Shown here one piece after another: positions 38,452-48,398 of a stretch of 64,000 nt of DNA. Below the pieces are notes generated by a model. It searched no databases. It saw only the letters and a list, made by a program, of their open reading frames with translations, and had not been told where the DNA came from. The stretch covers positions 186,001 to 250,000 of the forward strand of contig NZ_AP027731.1 in the NCBI RefSeq assembly GCF_030296595.1. Reading direction: 5' to 3'. The position numbers were made by a program, and so were the translations under genes. Each line of letters opens with the position of its first letter. Positions within the stretch are counted from its first letter, which is position 1. The stretch comes from Naasia aerilata. GTDB lineage: Bacteria; Actinomycetota; Actinomycetes; Actinomycetales; Microbacteriaceae.

Positions 38452-38835
38452 TCAGTCGAGCGTGAAGCGGAAGAACGGACCCCGCTCGTCGTGCTCGATG
38501 GGCGCCGCTCCCGACCAGCCCGCGAAGGGTCCGGTGCCGGTCCCGGTGATGATGACCCCGCCCCAGGTGGACTCCTCGCCGAACTGCGTGCCCCAGTGGT
38601 GCACCGTCACGGTGCCTGGCTCGCCGCCGGGCATGGCCGCGGTGATGTGCTCGGCCGCGAGGTAGCCGCGGTTCGCCTCGTCCCCGGAATAGAGGAAGTA
38701 GACGACGCTCTCGCCGAGGATCCCCTCGGTGAACGTCTTGCGCAGCAGGCTCGCGGCCGCCCATCCGCCTTCCACGCCGGGCACGGTGCTCGCGTCGAAG
38801 GCGGTGACGTCGAACCGGGCGATGAGCTCACGCAT
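38452..38835 (-). CDS. DUF3224 domain protein
   Basis: A 127-residue protein with the DUF3224 pattern: RFDVTAFDAS, a central SVVYFLYSGDEANRGYLAAE, TVTVHHWGTQFGEESTWGGVIITGTGTGPFAGWSG. Function is unknown; the fold is a small allene-oxide-cyclase-like barrel. It is alone between the GTPase pair and the PadR operon. Confidence 0.85.
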   Translation of the reverse strand: MRELIARFDVTAFDASTVPGVEGGWAAASLLRKTFTEGILGESVVYFLYSGDEANRGYLAAEHITAAMPGGEPGTVTVHHWGTQFGEESTWGGVIITGTGTGPFAGWSGAAPIEHDERGPFFRFTLD

Positions 38836-38912
38836 GCGCCAACCCTAGGGCGGCGCCCCGACAGCGGAAGCCGACGTGCTGTCCCGTTCCGCGCAGGCCC
38901 GCCGGCCGGTCC

Positions 38913-40262
38913 TCAGGCGAACAGGAAGACGGGAGGCAGCACGAGCACCACGATCGCCGCCCAGACGCCGAACACGGGCAGGTAGCCGGTCTGCCACCGC
39001 TCCAGGCGGTCGGCGGTCTCGCTCCCGAAGAGCATCCGCACCGAACGCCACGCGGTGACGCCGAGGTTCGCCACCAGCAGCAGGTTGAGGCCGAGCGCGG
39101 CCATCCGGTTGGCGGTGAAGCCGAACTCGCCGATCCGCGACAGCATCGAGCCGAGGACGAGCACGTCGAGCACGAGCGCGGCGGCGATGGCGGCGAACCG
39201 GACGCCGTCCAGCACGCCGGCGCGCTGGGCCGGCTCGCGTGCGGAGAGGCCGTACAGCACGAGTCCGAGGACCACGAGCAGCAGGGCGTCGAACACCGTC
39301 AGGAGATCACGGTCGAAGTCGCGTCCGATTCCCCCGGCGGCATAGACGCCCACCGCCACCAGGAGCATGACGGCGAACAAGGGCGTGAAGATCGCGGTGA
39401 GGACCGGCGCGATGTTCTCGATGACGCTCTTCTTCGCCTCGACGAGCCACGCCGCGACGAGAACGGCGCCCGCGGCACCCGACGGCACCACCCAGAGGGC
39501 CACGTCCTCGACGGACGCCGGGGCGATCGGTGCCAGCACGAGCCCGGTGAGCCCCACCAGCACACCGCCGCCGAGCGCGATGAGCACGTAGTAGATGGCC
39601 CATTCGCCGGTGAAGCGGATGAAGTCCATCCGCCGCGCGGACGAACGCCAGTCCCCTGCGACATACGCGGCTCCGGCCACGAACCAGAGCACGACCGGCA
39701 GGTGCACGGCCACGAGCACGCCGGTGGCGGAGCCGTCCGGGAAGGGGAAGACGCCGACCGCGACGGCGAGCAGCGCGATGACCACTCCCAGGCCGACCGC
39801 CCACCGGGCGCGGATGCCGCGCGAGGCGACGAAATACGCAGCCAGCACGGGCAGCACGAACAGGCTGACGTCGCGGAGGAACCAGGGCGCGTCGGTCTCG
39901 GGCACGCCCGCCGCGACCCGGGCCACCTGGATGAGCACGGCGGCGACGGCCGCGAACCCGGCGGCCAGCAGGGGCGACCGGCGCCAGCCGCCCGTCTCCT
40001 CCGCGTGGTCGAGCACGAGCTGCTTCCACAGCCGCTCGCTGTGCTCCCGAGCGAACTCGGCGGTCAGGACGTCGACCTTGCCGAGGCGCTTGACCGCCAC
40101 GAGGAACGCCTCGTCCTCGGTCAGGCCTGCGTCCACCAGCTCGGCGATCTGGTCCCGGAGGTGGTGCTCGAGCTCGTCCGCATCTGCCGGGGCGACGGCC
40201 CTGCCGCGGCTGACCGCGGCGCGCCAGTCGGCGATGTCGGTGTCGAGAGTCGCCATGCTCAT
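38913..40262 (-). CDS. Membrane protein with N-terminal permease-prefix domain
   Basis: A 449-residue protein. Residues 1-85 form a soluble helical domain (DELEHHLRDQIAELVDAGLTEDEAFLVAVKRLGKVDVLTAEFARE), the permease prefix domain 1 often found in PadR-linked membrane proteins. About 10 membrane helices follow. The ATG at 40262 overlaps the padR stop (ATGA). The same pairing recurs at 52-53 kb. Function unknown; such operons are associated with PadR control of envelope or transport functions. Confidence 0.82.
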   Translation of the reverse strand: MSMATLDTDIADWRAAVSRGRAVAPADADELEHHLRDQIAELVDAGLTEDEAFLVAVKRLGKVDVLTAEFAREHSERLWKQLVLDHAEETGGWRRSPLLAAGFAAVAAVLIQVARVAAGVPETDAPWFLRDVSLFVLPVLAAYFVASRGIRARWAVGLGVVIALLAVAVGVFPFPDGSATGVLVAVHLPVVLWFVAGAAYVAGDWRSSARRMDFIRFTGEWAIYYVLIALGGGVLVGLTGLVLAPIAPASVEDVALWVVPSGAAGAVLVAAWLVEAKKSVIENIAPVLTAIFTPLFAVMLLVAVGVYAAGGIGRDFDRDLLTVFDALLLVVLGLVLYGLSAREPAQRAGVLDGVRFAAIAAALVLDVLVLGSMLSRIGEFGFTANRMAALGLNLLLVANLGVTAWRSVRMLFGSETADRLERWQTGYLPVFGVWAAIVVLVLPPVFLFA

Positions 40263-40611
40263 GCTCCCGCCACCGCTCCGGTGCCCGGCATGGTGAGGCC
40301 CCACAGCCCGCCCAGCGTCCGCGTGGCGGTCTCCCACTGCCGGCGCTGATCCGCGAGCTGGGCCAGCCCCGAGTCCGTTATGGCGTAGTAGCGCCGCTTG
40401 CGTCCTTGATCGGACGCCCCCACTCCGCCCGCACGTGCCCGAGCCGCTCGAGCCGGTGGAGCAGCGGGTAGAGCATGCCGTCCGTCCACTCGAGTTCGCT
40501 GTCCGAGAGCTCCTTCACGCGCTTGAGGATCGCGTAGCCGTAGCTCTGCCCCTCCGCGAGGATCGCCAGCACGAGCGGCGACGCCATCGCGGCCACCAGG
40601 TCCTTGTCCAT
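40259..40611 (-). CDS. PadR family transcriptional regulator (frameshifted)
   Basis: About 117 residues. The N-terminal winged-helix part (LVLAILAEGQSYGYAILKRVKEL, LEWTDGMLYPLLHRLERLGHV) and C-terminal part (RKRRYYAITDSGLAQLADQRRQW) are in different frames and join as HVRAEWGASDQGRKRRYY if the C5 run at 40417-40421 is C6. ATG at 40611 follows an excellent RBS (AAGGAGG). It is followed by the permease-prefix membrane gene and is presumably its regulator. Confidence 0.85.
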
Positions 40612-40754
40612 GACAACCTCCTTGCCTTTCGCCATTATGCATTGCACTGCTAGGTATGGCAAGACGGTGCTCGCGACGCGGGATGCCGACCGATTTGTCG
40701 GCACCGTCCGCGCGTCTCCCGTCGGCTCGGCTTCCAGCACTGGAAGCTCCCGAT

Positions 40755-41795
40755 ATGCGCCCTCCCTCCCGCCTGCTCCTCGCCCCTGCGCTGGTCGCAT
40801 CGGCGTTCCTCGCCGGCTGTTCGGAGGCACCTCAGGCGACGCCGGCGGCCAGCGAAGCGCCCGCGGTCGCGGCCACGCCGACTCCGACTCCGACGCCCAC
40901 TCCGACCGTGGCCTCGGCTCCGCCTGCCGTCTTCGGTGGGGACTGCGCCAGCGTGTTCACCGATGAGGAGGTGAGCGAGGCTCTGGGGGCTCCGTTCTCG
41001 GCGGTGGACCCGGCCCAGGTTGTTCTTCCGCAGATCCTGGCGGTCGAGCAGCTGGGCGGCATCCACTGCTCGTGGGCTCAGGTGGACGACCCATCGGTGC
41101 GGAGCTGGTTCACCGTCCTTCCCGCGTCCGCGGGGAGCGAGCAGGAGCTGAACCAGGTCAGCTGCTACGGGCCGTGCGCGTTCGGCACGGCGTCGAACGG
41201 GCTGTGGCTGGCCGGCGTCGTATATCCGTCCGCCGCCGAGGACGAGTCCAGCTCCGCCGTCGCAGCGCTCACCTCCGCTTTCGCCTCGAGCGCGGCTCGA
41301 CAGCCGGCTCCCGTTCCGCCGGGCGCGGTTCCGGGCCGGTGGGCCGGAGCCGTCGACTGCGCAGCGCTCTCGGATGCGGCGGGCCTCCCTGCCGCACTGG
41401 GCGATCCCCAGCTGCACGTCGATCGCGGCGACTACCCGGGCGAGGCCGGCCCGGGCGCCTACGCGGCGGCGAAGGCCGCGGGGGTCACGAACTGCTGGTG
41501 GAGCTCGGACGAACCGGCGACACGCGGACCTCTGGATTTCGCGGTCCAGCTGCTTCCCGCCGGCGGATGGGTGCGGGCTCGGATCGAGGCGCTCCCTGGG
41601 GCGCAGTCGATCTCGGTCCCCGGCGCAGACGCAGCCTTCGTCGTCGCCACGTCCTCCGAATGGAGAGACTCCGAGGTGCTGCACGTGTTCGCCGGCGGCA
41701 ACTGGATGACGGTTCAGTCCTCCTCGACAGCGGTGTCCCTCGAGGATGTGCTGCCGGCGGTTCCGCCTCTGCTCTCCGCTCTCGCTCGTGGCTGA
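40755..41795 (+). CDS. Putative lipoprotein with repeated Cys-containing domains
   Basis: A 346-residue exported lipoprotein. The signal peptide RLLLAPALVASAFLAGC ends in a lipobox (LAGC). A Thr-Pro repeat linker (TPTPTPTPT) follows. Two similar beta/alpha domains then repeat: one around DCASVFTDEEVSEAL...HCSWAQ, the other around DCAALSDAAGLPAAL...NCWWSS, each with a Cys pair. Likely ligand-binding or sensing at the outer face; function unknown. It is divergent from the padR operon with a 143-bp gap. Confidence 0.75.
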   Translation: MRPPSRLLLAPALVASAFLAGCSEAPQATPAASEAPAVAATPTPTPTPTPTVASAPPAVFGGDCASVFTDEEVSEALGAPFSAVDPAQVVLPQILAVEQLGGIHCSWAQVDDPSVRSWFTVLPASAGSEQELNQVSCYGPCAFGTASNGLWLAGVVYPSAAEDESSSAVAALTSAFASSAARQPAPVPPGAVPGRWAGAVDCAALSDAAGLPAALGDPQLHVDRGDYPGEAGPGAYAAAKAAGVTNCWWSSDEPATRGPLDFAVQLLPAGGWVRARIEALPGAQSISVPGADAAFVVATSSEWRDSEVLHVFAGGNWMTVQSSSTAVSLEDVLPAVPPLLSALARG

Positions 41796-41851
41796 GCCCG
41801 CCGACCGGTAGCCTCACGGCAGGGCCCGCTCGATCAGCGGAGGAGACAGGG

Positions 41852-42467
41852 ATGTTGGAAGCGCTCGCCGGCACAGGACTGGCCGCGGCCGCCGGCCTGA
41901 ACGCGTACATCCCCATGCTGGCGCTCGCCCTGCTGTCGCGGTTCACGGACCTGGTCACCCTCCTCCGGATGGGCCTGGCTCGAGAACGGCTGGGTCATGA
42001 GCGTGCTCGCCGTCCTCCTCCTGCTCGAGTTCATCGCCGACAAGATCCCGGCGGTCGACAACATCAACGACATCGTCCAGACGGTCGTTCGCCCCGCCGC
42101 AGGCGGCATCGTGTTCGGTTCGGGCACCTCGGCGCAGACGGCGGCGATCCAGGATCCCGGTGCGTTCTTCACCTCAGGGAGCTGGGTGCCGGTTGCGGTG
42201 GGCGTCGCGGTCGCCCTCGTGGTCCACCTGCTGAAAGCGGGCACCCGCGCCGCAGCCAACGCCGCGCTCGCCGGCATCGGGGCTCCCGTGCTCAGCGTGG
42301 CGGAGGACGTCACCAGCGTGGCGCTGGTCGTCGCCGCGATCCTGCTGCCCGTGCTCGTGCTCGTCGCCCTGGCCGGACTGGCGGTCGTGGCGATCCTGGT
42401 CGTGCGGTGGGGACGCCGCCGCGCGATCGAGCGGCGCGCGGCGAAGGCGCTGGCCGCCACGCTCTGA
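41852..42467 (+). CDS. DUF4126 family membrane protein (frameshifted)
   Basis: About 205 residues. The N-terminal part has the DUF4126 start (ALAGTGLAAAAGLNAYIPMLALALLSRF) and the C-terminal part reads LLLLEFIADKIPAVDNINDIVQTVVRPAAGG, the conserved core. The junction near 41960-41975 needs a net change of minus one or plus two bases, so it differs from the usual undercall. The ATG at 41852 follows GGAGGAG. Function unknown. Confidence 0.78.
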
Positions 42468-42530
42468 TCCGGGCTGCTGTCGACCGCACGCATCAGCGGG
42501 CCCACAGGCGACACCCAGCACGATGAGCGG

Positions 42531-43438
42531 GTGACGAGAACCCGGCGCAGCCTCCTGTCCGCCTTCGTGCCGCCGGCGGTCACCCTCCTCGGGTATCAGC
42601 GGGAGTTCTCGTCGGCGGCCCGGACGCTCGCACTCGCCGAGAAGCACGTCGCCCACCCGGAGTCGCACACTCCCCGCGGAGCATCCGCCGCACCGTCGAC
42701 GTCACCCTCCGCACCGACACACCGTGGCCGGTGTACACGCTCACACCCAGGAGGGGCCGCGGGCGTGGCCACGCCGTCTACGCCCATGGCGGCGCCTGGG
42801 TGCACGAGATCTCGCCGTTCCACTGGTGGCTGATGGCTGAGCTCGCGGCGAGGACCGGAACCGAGTTCACGGTGCCCATCTACCCCCTGGTGCCGCTCGG
42901 CACCGCGGGCGAGGTGGTGCCGGTCGTCGCGGACCTCACCACCGCCCTCGTCGGCGAGGTTGGGGCAGGCTCGGTCACGCTGCTGGGTGACTCGGCGGGC
43001 GGCACCATCGCCCTCGCGGCCGCGATGCTGCTCCGCGATCGCGGCATCCCCGCTCCCCGCGACGTCGTCCTCATCGCGCCCGCTCTCGACCTGCGCTTCA
43101 CCGATCCGCTGATCGCGCGGATCCAGCCCTATGATCCGTGGCTCGCCGTTCCCGGTCCACGCGCCGCGGCGGAGCTATGGCGGGGTGACCTGCCGATCGA
43201 GGACCCGCTGGTGAGCCCGCTGTTCGGCTCGCTCGCGGGCGTCGGGCGGATCACGGTCTTCACCGGGACCCACGACATCACCCACGCGGACGCGGTCGCA
43301 CTGCTCCGCAAGGCGCGTGAGGAAGGCCACCCGCTCGACTTCGAGCAGAAGCCGAACATGCTGCACGACTACCCGCTGCTGCCGATCCCCGAAGGCGCCG
43401 AGGCTCGGCGCCGCATCGCGGCGATCCTCGGCCGCTGA
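42531..43438 (+). CDS. Alpha/beta hydrolase, hormone-sensitive-lipase-like (frameshifted)
   Basis: About 302 residues. The core shows the oxyanion HGGAWVHEIS, the nucleophile elbow GDSAGGTIALAAAML, GPRAAAELWRGD and the acid-base end THDITHADAVALLRKA and MLHDYPLLPIPEG. The first 48 residues lie in another frame and join if C4 at 42672-42675 is C5. It starts with GTG at 42531. It is an esterase of the HGG/GDSAG group; the natural substrate is unknown. Confidence 0.8.
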
Positions 43439-43504
43439 CCGCGCGACCGATGATCGACGAGCCGCCCGCAGGGGCGGCGTATCGAGATCAGGCCGGTTCT
43501 CGAC

Positions 43505-44811
43505 TCAGAACGGGGCGGGGGTGGCGTCCAGCCACCGGGTCTGCGCGACCGCGTTGCCGACCTCCTGCAGTTGCGGATACGTGGTGTGCTCCCTGCCCTC
43601 GGGTGAGGTCCAGGTCATCCGCCCCGTTCCGTCGGGGTCCTGTGCGACGTGCCACCCGGTCTTGTGTTTCAGCAGGTGGTGGCCTTTGCAGAGGCAGGCG
43701 AGGTTGCGCTCGGCGGTCTCGCCGCCGAGGATCCAGTCCTTAGTGTGGTCGATGTCGCAGAACCGGGCCTTCCTGCTGCACCCCGGGAACCGGCACGTCC
43801 CGTCCCGGACCTGAAGGGCCCGCCGCAGCTTCTTCGGCACCTCGTACCGATCCCTGCCGTAGGAGCAGGATCCCGACCCGGGGTCGGTGAGGATCCGGTA
43901 GAACCCGCTCGCCGCTCCCATCAACCCGCGAGCGGTCTCCGCGCCGATCGGCCCATACCCCTCCAGATGCGCCGGCTCATCCGTGAGGCCCATGACGGAA
44001 AGCACCGGGACCACCACGTGCACGGTCGGGACGATGCCCCGGTGCAGCGTCGATTCCCTCAGCGCCTTCTCCCCTCCACCGGCGGAAGCACCGTCCCCAG
44101 GTCGAGCAGCAGGTCCCGGGTCACGTCCGCCCGCAGCTGCGCCAGCGTCCGCTCCTCCCCCGCCTCGCCGCGGAGGGTGCGGGCGATCATGTCGACCCGA
44201 TTCAGGGCTGCGTGGACCTCCTCGGCGGGCAGGTGGACGAACAGGGTCGCCATCCCGTCAGAGGCGTGCTCGGCCCACACGTTGCGCTCCTTCACCGCCT
44301 CCCGGTGCCTGGCCTCCAGGTCCGCCGCAGCGACCTGCTCCCGGATGGTGCGTGCCTTGACCAGGAAGAGAGCCGGAGTGAGCTGGAACGCCCACGGCAG
44401 CACCCGAGCCTCGAACAGCGCCCGATCCTCCGCGGCAAGCCCGGCGCCGGTGTCGACGATGATCCGGGCGTGGCGTTCGCTCACCTCGCCGCGCTCCAGG
44501 GAGGCGAGCGTGTCCGGGAAGTCCTCGACCAGGATCCGGCCCACCCCCAGCAGGGTCTCCATCGTCCGCTCCGACACCAGCAGCCGGGTGGCCAGCTCCG
44601 CCCGGAGACTGCGGAACGACATCCGGGCTGGGTCGTCCTCACCCGACCGGGTGCGCTCCCATTCGCGGCGGATCGCATCCACCAGCCGGAACCGCGCCGC
44701 GGCAGCGTTCGCCGCCGCCTGCGACACCAGGTCCAGGGCGACGAACAGGTTCGTCGACCCGTCGTCGGGCGGCAATCCTGCCTGCCCAAACCAGCCGTCG
44801 TCGTCTTCCAT
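43505..44811 (-). CDS. DUF222 and HNH endonuclease domain protein (frameshifted)
   Basis: About 435 residues. The N-terminal 250 residues are DUF222 (AAAARFRLVDAIRREWER, LATRLLVSERTMETLLGVG, ALNRVDMIARTLRG). The C-terminal HNH domain has CRFPGCSRKARFCDIDHTKDWILGGETAERNLACLCKGHHLLKH. The frames join if C4 at 44071-44074 is C5 (PPVEGEKALRESTLHRG). ATG at 44811 was selected; a nearby upstream extension is possible. Such genes are numerous in Actinobacteria; their role is debated and often thought to be mobile or defence related. Confidence 0.85.
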
Positions 44812-44963
44812 GCACGTAGTGAACCACCACCCTCCGACATAGGGATTCGGCGGTGGGTCAGGGGAAACAGGCTTCGGAGGGGCGCCGCCGACGGGTCGCC
44901 GGAGGGCTGGAGGCCGGGCGTCTCCGCTGCTGATTTCGAGACGATCGCTGCGCGATCTCCTCA

Positions 44964-45077
44964 ATCAGCGGTGGGGCGTCGGTCGCCGACGCGCTTCCCC
45001 ACCTCAGCGGGTGGGGCGACGGTCGCCGACGCGCTCCCCCTACAGCGCTCAGGCGACGGGAGCCGACGCGCTCCTCA
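44964..45077. repeat. Degenerate three-copy tandem repeat
   Basis: Three imperfect units of about 37-40 bp (near 44964-45003, 45004-45042, 45043-45077) share the core GGTCGCCGACGCGCT or close forms. The stretch lies between divergent HNH and convergent glycosidase ends and overlaps the stop of the beta-mannosidase-like gene. No other function is seen. Confidence 0.55.
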
Positions 45078-47639
45078 CCGTTCCGGGACGGCGAGGACCT
45101 CGGGGGCGTTCAGGGCGGTGACCGAGACTCCCGCCGCCGAGCGTGCCGGGTCCGTCCAGGTCAGGGCCACCGTGCGGGTCTCGCCCGGGAACAGCGTGAA
45201 GGCGCTGTCGTCGACCAGGAGCGCGGGGAGGAGCCGCACGTCTGCGGCGTCCGCGATGCGCACGCCGACCGCGGCAGTGCCGCCGGTATTGGCGATGGCG
45301 ACCGAGCCGGCCGTCGCGTCCACGCTCAGCGACGTCTCCGCCAGCTGCGCGAGCGGGGCGAGGTCGAGGGCCGCGCTGAAGCAGAGGCGCTGGGCCGCAC
45401 GAACGCCGCTGCCGGCATCCTCGAGCTCCAGGTCGAGGAAGAACATGCCGCCGCCCAGCCGGTCGACCGGGCAGACGATCGATCCGAGGCGCGTGGGTCC
45501 GTCGGCGGCCACATCGACCGAAAGCCGTTGCTCGACGAGGATCTCCCCCGTCGCTCCGCGCACGCGGGCGACCACCGAGGCGCCGGGAACCGGCTCCGGC
45601 AGCGCGCTCGCCACCCAGAGCTCCGCGACGAACTCGTCGCGGCCGCCCCAGGCGAGAGTGTCGTAGCGGGCGCTGAGGGCGAGCGGCCGATACGCCGACG
45701 CGACCGCGTAGTAGAGCGGCTTGGGGCGGCCGTAGTAGTCGACCGCCGCGGTCGAACCGACCATCGGATACGGCTCGTTGAACTGCCACGGGAGGGAACC
45801 GCTGTTGCGGAAGGCCCGGCGGCGGTTGGACTCGACGCCGTAGCGGACGCCCTCCGCCTGCAGCCACTGCGTCAGCGCGACCAGGCGGTCGAAATCGGAG
45901 ACGTCGCCGAACCAGCTCGCCCACACCTCGGGCCGCACCCACCAGGCGCTGAGGTGCCGCCAGGTCGGGCTGTCCATCCGCTCGAGGCTCAGCTCCTCCC
46001 AGGGAAGCACCGCCCGGAGCGTCTCCGGGTTCGTGATCCCCTCCGCCCCCAGCTCGCTGTGGAAGAGGCTGGTGCCCGCGTTGTAGAGCTCGTACTGCTC
46101 GGTCAGGCCCTCGTACAGCCAAGGTCCGTGCACGTCGTGCAGGCCGTCCGGGTCGCGCCGGATCGAGGACAGCCCGTTGAACGGCTTCCGCCCGCGGGCC
46201 GACGTCGGCAGCCAGACCGTGTCCGGATCGAGGCGCTCCGCCACCAACTTGAGGGCGCCGATCAGCGGCTCGCTGTCGTCGAGCGGCAGCTTGTCGAGGC
46301 TCTCGAGCTCGTTCCCCGCGCACCAGATCGCGAGCGAGGGATGGTTCCGCCGTCGCGGCACGATCGCCGTCGCCTCGGCGACGACCGCGTTCAGGTACTC
46401 GGGGTCCTCGCTGGGCTTGCGGTCCGTCGCGCTGCTCGTGACCACGAACTCCTGCCACACGAGGATGCCCAGGCGGTCGCAGTGCGCGTAGAAGTCCTCA
46501 CGCTCGATCACCCCGACGCCGTTCACGCGCAGCAGGTTGCAGTGAGCCCTGGCGGCCAGCTCGAGGAGATGCGCGAGCTTCTCGGGACGCGACGGGCCGT
46601 AGAGGGAGTCGATCGGCACCCAGTTCCAGCCGTTGATGTAGACCCGGCGGCCGTTGAGGACGAACGTGTACGGAGGCGCGGTGGGGTCGAGGGTCTCGTT
46701 AGCGGCGAGCGTGATGCTCCGGATGCCGAAGTCGGCCGTCCGCTCGTCCACCGCCTCGGATCCTCCGCCGCCGGAGTCCAGCTGGACCACGGCGCGATAC
46801 ATGGCCTGCTCGCCCATGCCGTTCGGCCACCACAGGTCGGGCCGCGCGATCTCCAGGTCGACCGCGGCGGTCGTCGACTCGCCCGCGTGAAGCCGTAGCG
46901 CCTGCTGCGCGGAGGCGACCACGACGTCGTCGCGAAGGATGTCGACGGTCGCCCGATGATCGCCCGCCGCGAGCGCCGCCACTGTGACTTCGATCGTGAG
47001 AGCGCAGTTGCCGTGGTCGTCCGCGAGCACCGGGTGCACCGCGACGTCCTCGATGCGCGCCGTCCCGCTCACCTCCAGCCGCACCGAATCCCACAGCCCG
47101 AGGCTCACCAGCCGCGGCGCGAAGTCCCACCAGTAGCCCATGCGCGTCTTGCGAGTCCGGACGAGGGAGGTCCGGCCGAGCTGATCCTGCTCCGCCGGAG
47201 CGGGAGCGAGGACGACCGTCAGCCGGTTCTCGCCCTCGCAGCGCACGACGTCCGCGACGTCGAAGAGCGCGGGCGTGAACATGCTCTCGTGCTCGCCCAG
47301 GAGCGTGCCGTTGAGCAGGACGCGGGCGCGGTAGTCGATCCCCTCCAGGCGCAGGCGCACGGATCCACCCCGCCAGCCCGGGCTTCCAGCGAAGGTCCGC
47401 TCGTAGACCCAGACGCGCTGCGTCGCCCACTCCGCGCCGAGGGAGTTGCGTCCGGCGTAGGGGTCATCGAGCAGTCCTGCGGACCACAGGTCCTGTTGCA
47501 CGCTGCCCGGCACCCCGGCGGGGATCCAGCCGGTTCCGCCGCCGCCCGGGATCTCCTCCAGGTCGTCCAGTTCCCACGCGGACGGCAGGGCGCCCCGGAG
47601 GCGCCACCCCTCGCCGCTGAGGTCGATCGTCGTCGTCAT
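45075..47639 (-). CDS. Glycoside hydrolase family 2 protein, beta-mannosidase-like
   Basis: An 854-residue three-domain enzyme. The N-terminal sugar-binding jelly roll includes GVPGSVQQDLWSAGLL, YERTF and VRLRLEGIDYRARVLLNG. The catalytic TIM barrel has the acid/base NE pair in WCAGNELES and the predicted nucleophile in FHSELGAEG. Pattern and length favour beta-mannosidase (GH2) over beta-galactosidase. No signal peptide is seen, so it is probably cytoplasmic and acts on imported oligosaccharides. ATG at 47639 follows GGGGAG. No transporter is adjacent. Confidence 0.85.
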   Translation of the reverse strand: MTTTIDLSGEGWRLRGALPSAWELDDLEEIPGGGGTGWIPAGVPGSVQQDLWSAGLLDDPYAGRNSLGAEWATQRVWVYERTFAGSPGWRGGSVRLRLEGIDYRARVLLNGTLLGEHESMFTPALFDVADVVRCEGENRLTVVLAPAPAEQDQLGRTSLVRTRKTRMGYWWDFAPRLVSLGLWDSVRLEVSGTARIEDVAVHPVLADDHGNCALTIEVTVAALAAGDHRATVDILRDDVVVASAQQALRLHAGESTTAAVDLEIARPDLWWPNGMGEQAMYRAVVQLDSGGGGSEAVDERTADFGIRSITLAANETLDPTAPPYTFVLNGRRVYINGWNWVPIDSLYGPSRPEKLAHLLELAARAHCNLLRVNGVGVIEREDFYAHCDRLGILVWQEFVVTSSATDRKPSEDPEYLNAVVAEATAIVPRRRNHPSLAIWCAGNELESLDKLPLDDSEPLIGALKLVAERLDPDTVWLPTSARGRKPFNGLSSIRRDPDGLHDVHGPWLYEGLTEQYELYNAGTSLFHSELGAEGITNPETLRAVLPWEELSLERMDSPTWRHLSAWWVRPEVWASWFGDVSDFDRLVALTQWLQAEGVRYGVESNRRRAFRNSGSLPWQFNEPYPMVGSTAAVDYYGRPKPLYYAVASAYRPLALSARYDTLAWGGRDEFVAELWVASALPEPVPGASVVARVRGATGEILVEQRLSVDVAADGPTRLGSIVCPVDRLGGGMFFLDLELEDAGSGVRAAQRLCFSAALDLAPLAQLAETSLSVDATAGSVAIANTGGTAAVGVRIADAADVRLLPALLVDDSAFTLFPGETRTVALTWTDPARSAAGVSVTALNAPEVLAVPER

Positions 47640-47761
47640 GTCTCCCCGCGCCGCGCTCGAAGCCGTCACCGTATCAGCCGGTTCGCGACGGGAGGCGGGG
47701 GCGGTGTGGCGAACGCCGCCTCCGGGACGGGCGAGACTGGGACCACGACGAAAGGGACGAC

Positions 47762-48379
47762 GTGGCGATCACGAGCAAGACCGGGCACGGGCCGCAGGAC
47801 CCGCGAGTTGTGCTGGTGCGCCACGGGGAGACCGAGTGGAGCCGCACGGGACAGCACACCGGGCGCACGGACATCCCGCTCGACCAGGCGGGCGAGTACA
47901 AGGCGCAGCTGGTCGGCGAGGTGCTGTCCGGGTTCCAGTTCGGCCTGGTCCTCACGAGCCCGCTCTCCCGAGCGCGTGAGACCGCACGCCTCGCCGGATT
48001 CCCGGACGCCGAGACGGACGACGACCTGCAGGAATGGGACTACGGCGCTTACGAGGGCCTCACGAGCAAGGAGATCGTCGAGCAGCGCGGCCAGTCCTGG
48101 ACCATCTGGGGCAGCGGGGTGCCGGGCGGCGAGAGCAACGAGGACGTGTACCGGCGCGCGCGCGCCGTCTGCGACCGCGTCCAGGCACCGCTCGACGCGG
48201 GCGAGCGGGTGCTGCTCTTCTCGCACGGCCACTTCCTGCGCGCGCTCGCGGCCGTGTGGCTGGGGCTCGAGGTGAAGGACGGCGCCCTGCTGGCTCTCGA
48301 CACCGCCGCGATCAGCGTGCTCGGGTTCGAGCACGGCCGCCGTGTCATCGTCAGCTGGAACCGCGTCCCCGGTCGCTGA
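47762..48379 (+). CDS. Histidine phosphatase family protein (phosphoglycerate mutase-like)
   Basis: A 205-residue enzyme with the RHG motif (VVLVRHGETEWSRTGQHTGRTDIPL), the second catalytic region WDYGAYEGLT, and the C-terminal His in LLFSHGHFLRALAA. It belongs to the acid phosphatase/mutase superfamily. The GTG at 47762 lies 4 nt after AAGGGACGAC. Substrate unknown. Confidence 0.88.
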   Translation: MAITSKTGHGPQDPRVVLVRHGETEWSRTGQHTGRTDIPLDQAGEYKAQLVGEVLSGFQFGLVLTSPLSRARETARLAGFPDAETDDDLQEWDYGAYEGLTSKEIVEQRGQSWTIWGSGVPGGESNEDVYRRARAVCDRVQAPLDAGERVLLFSHGHFLRALAAVWLGLEVKDGALLALDTAAISVLGFEHGRRVIVSWNRVPGR

Positions 48380-48398
48380 TCCTCGAAGGCGGAAGGTG

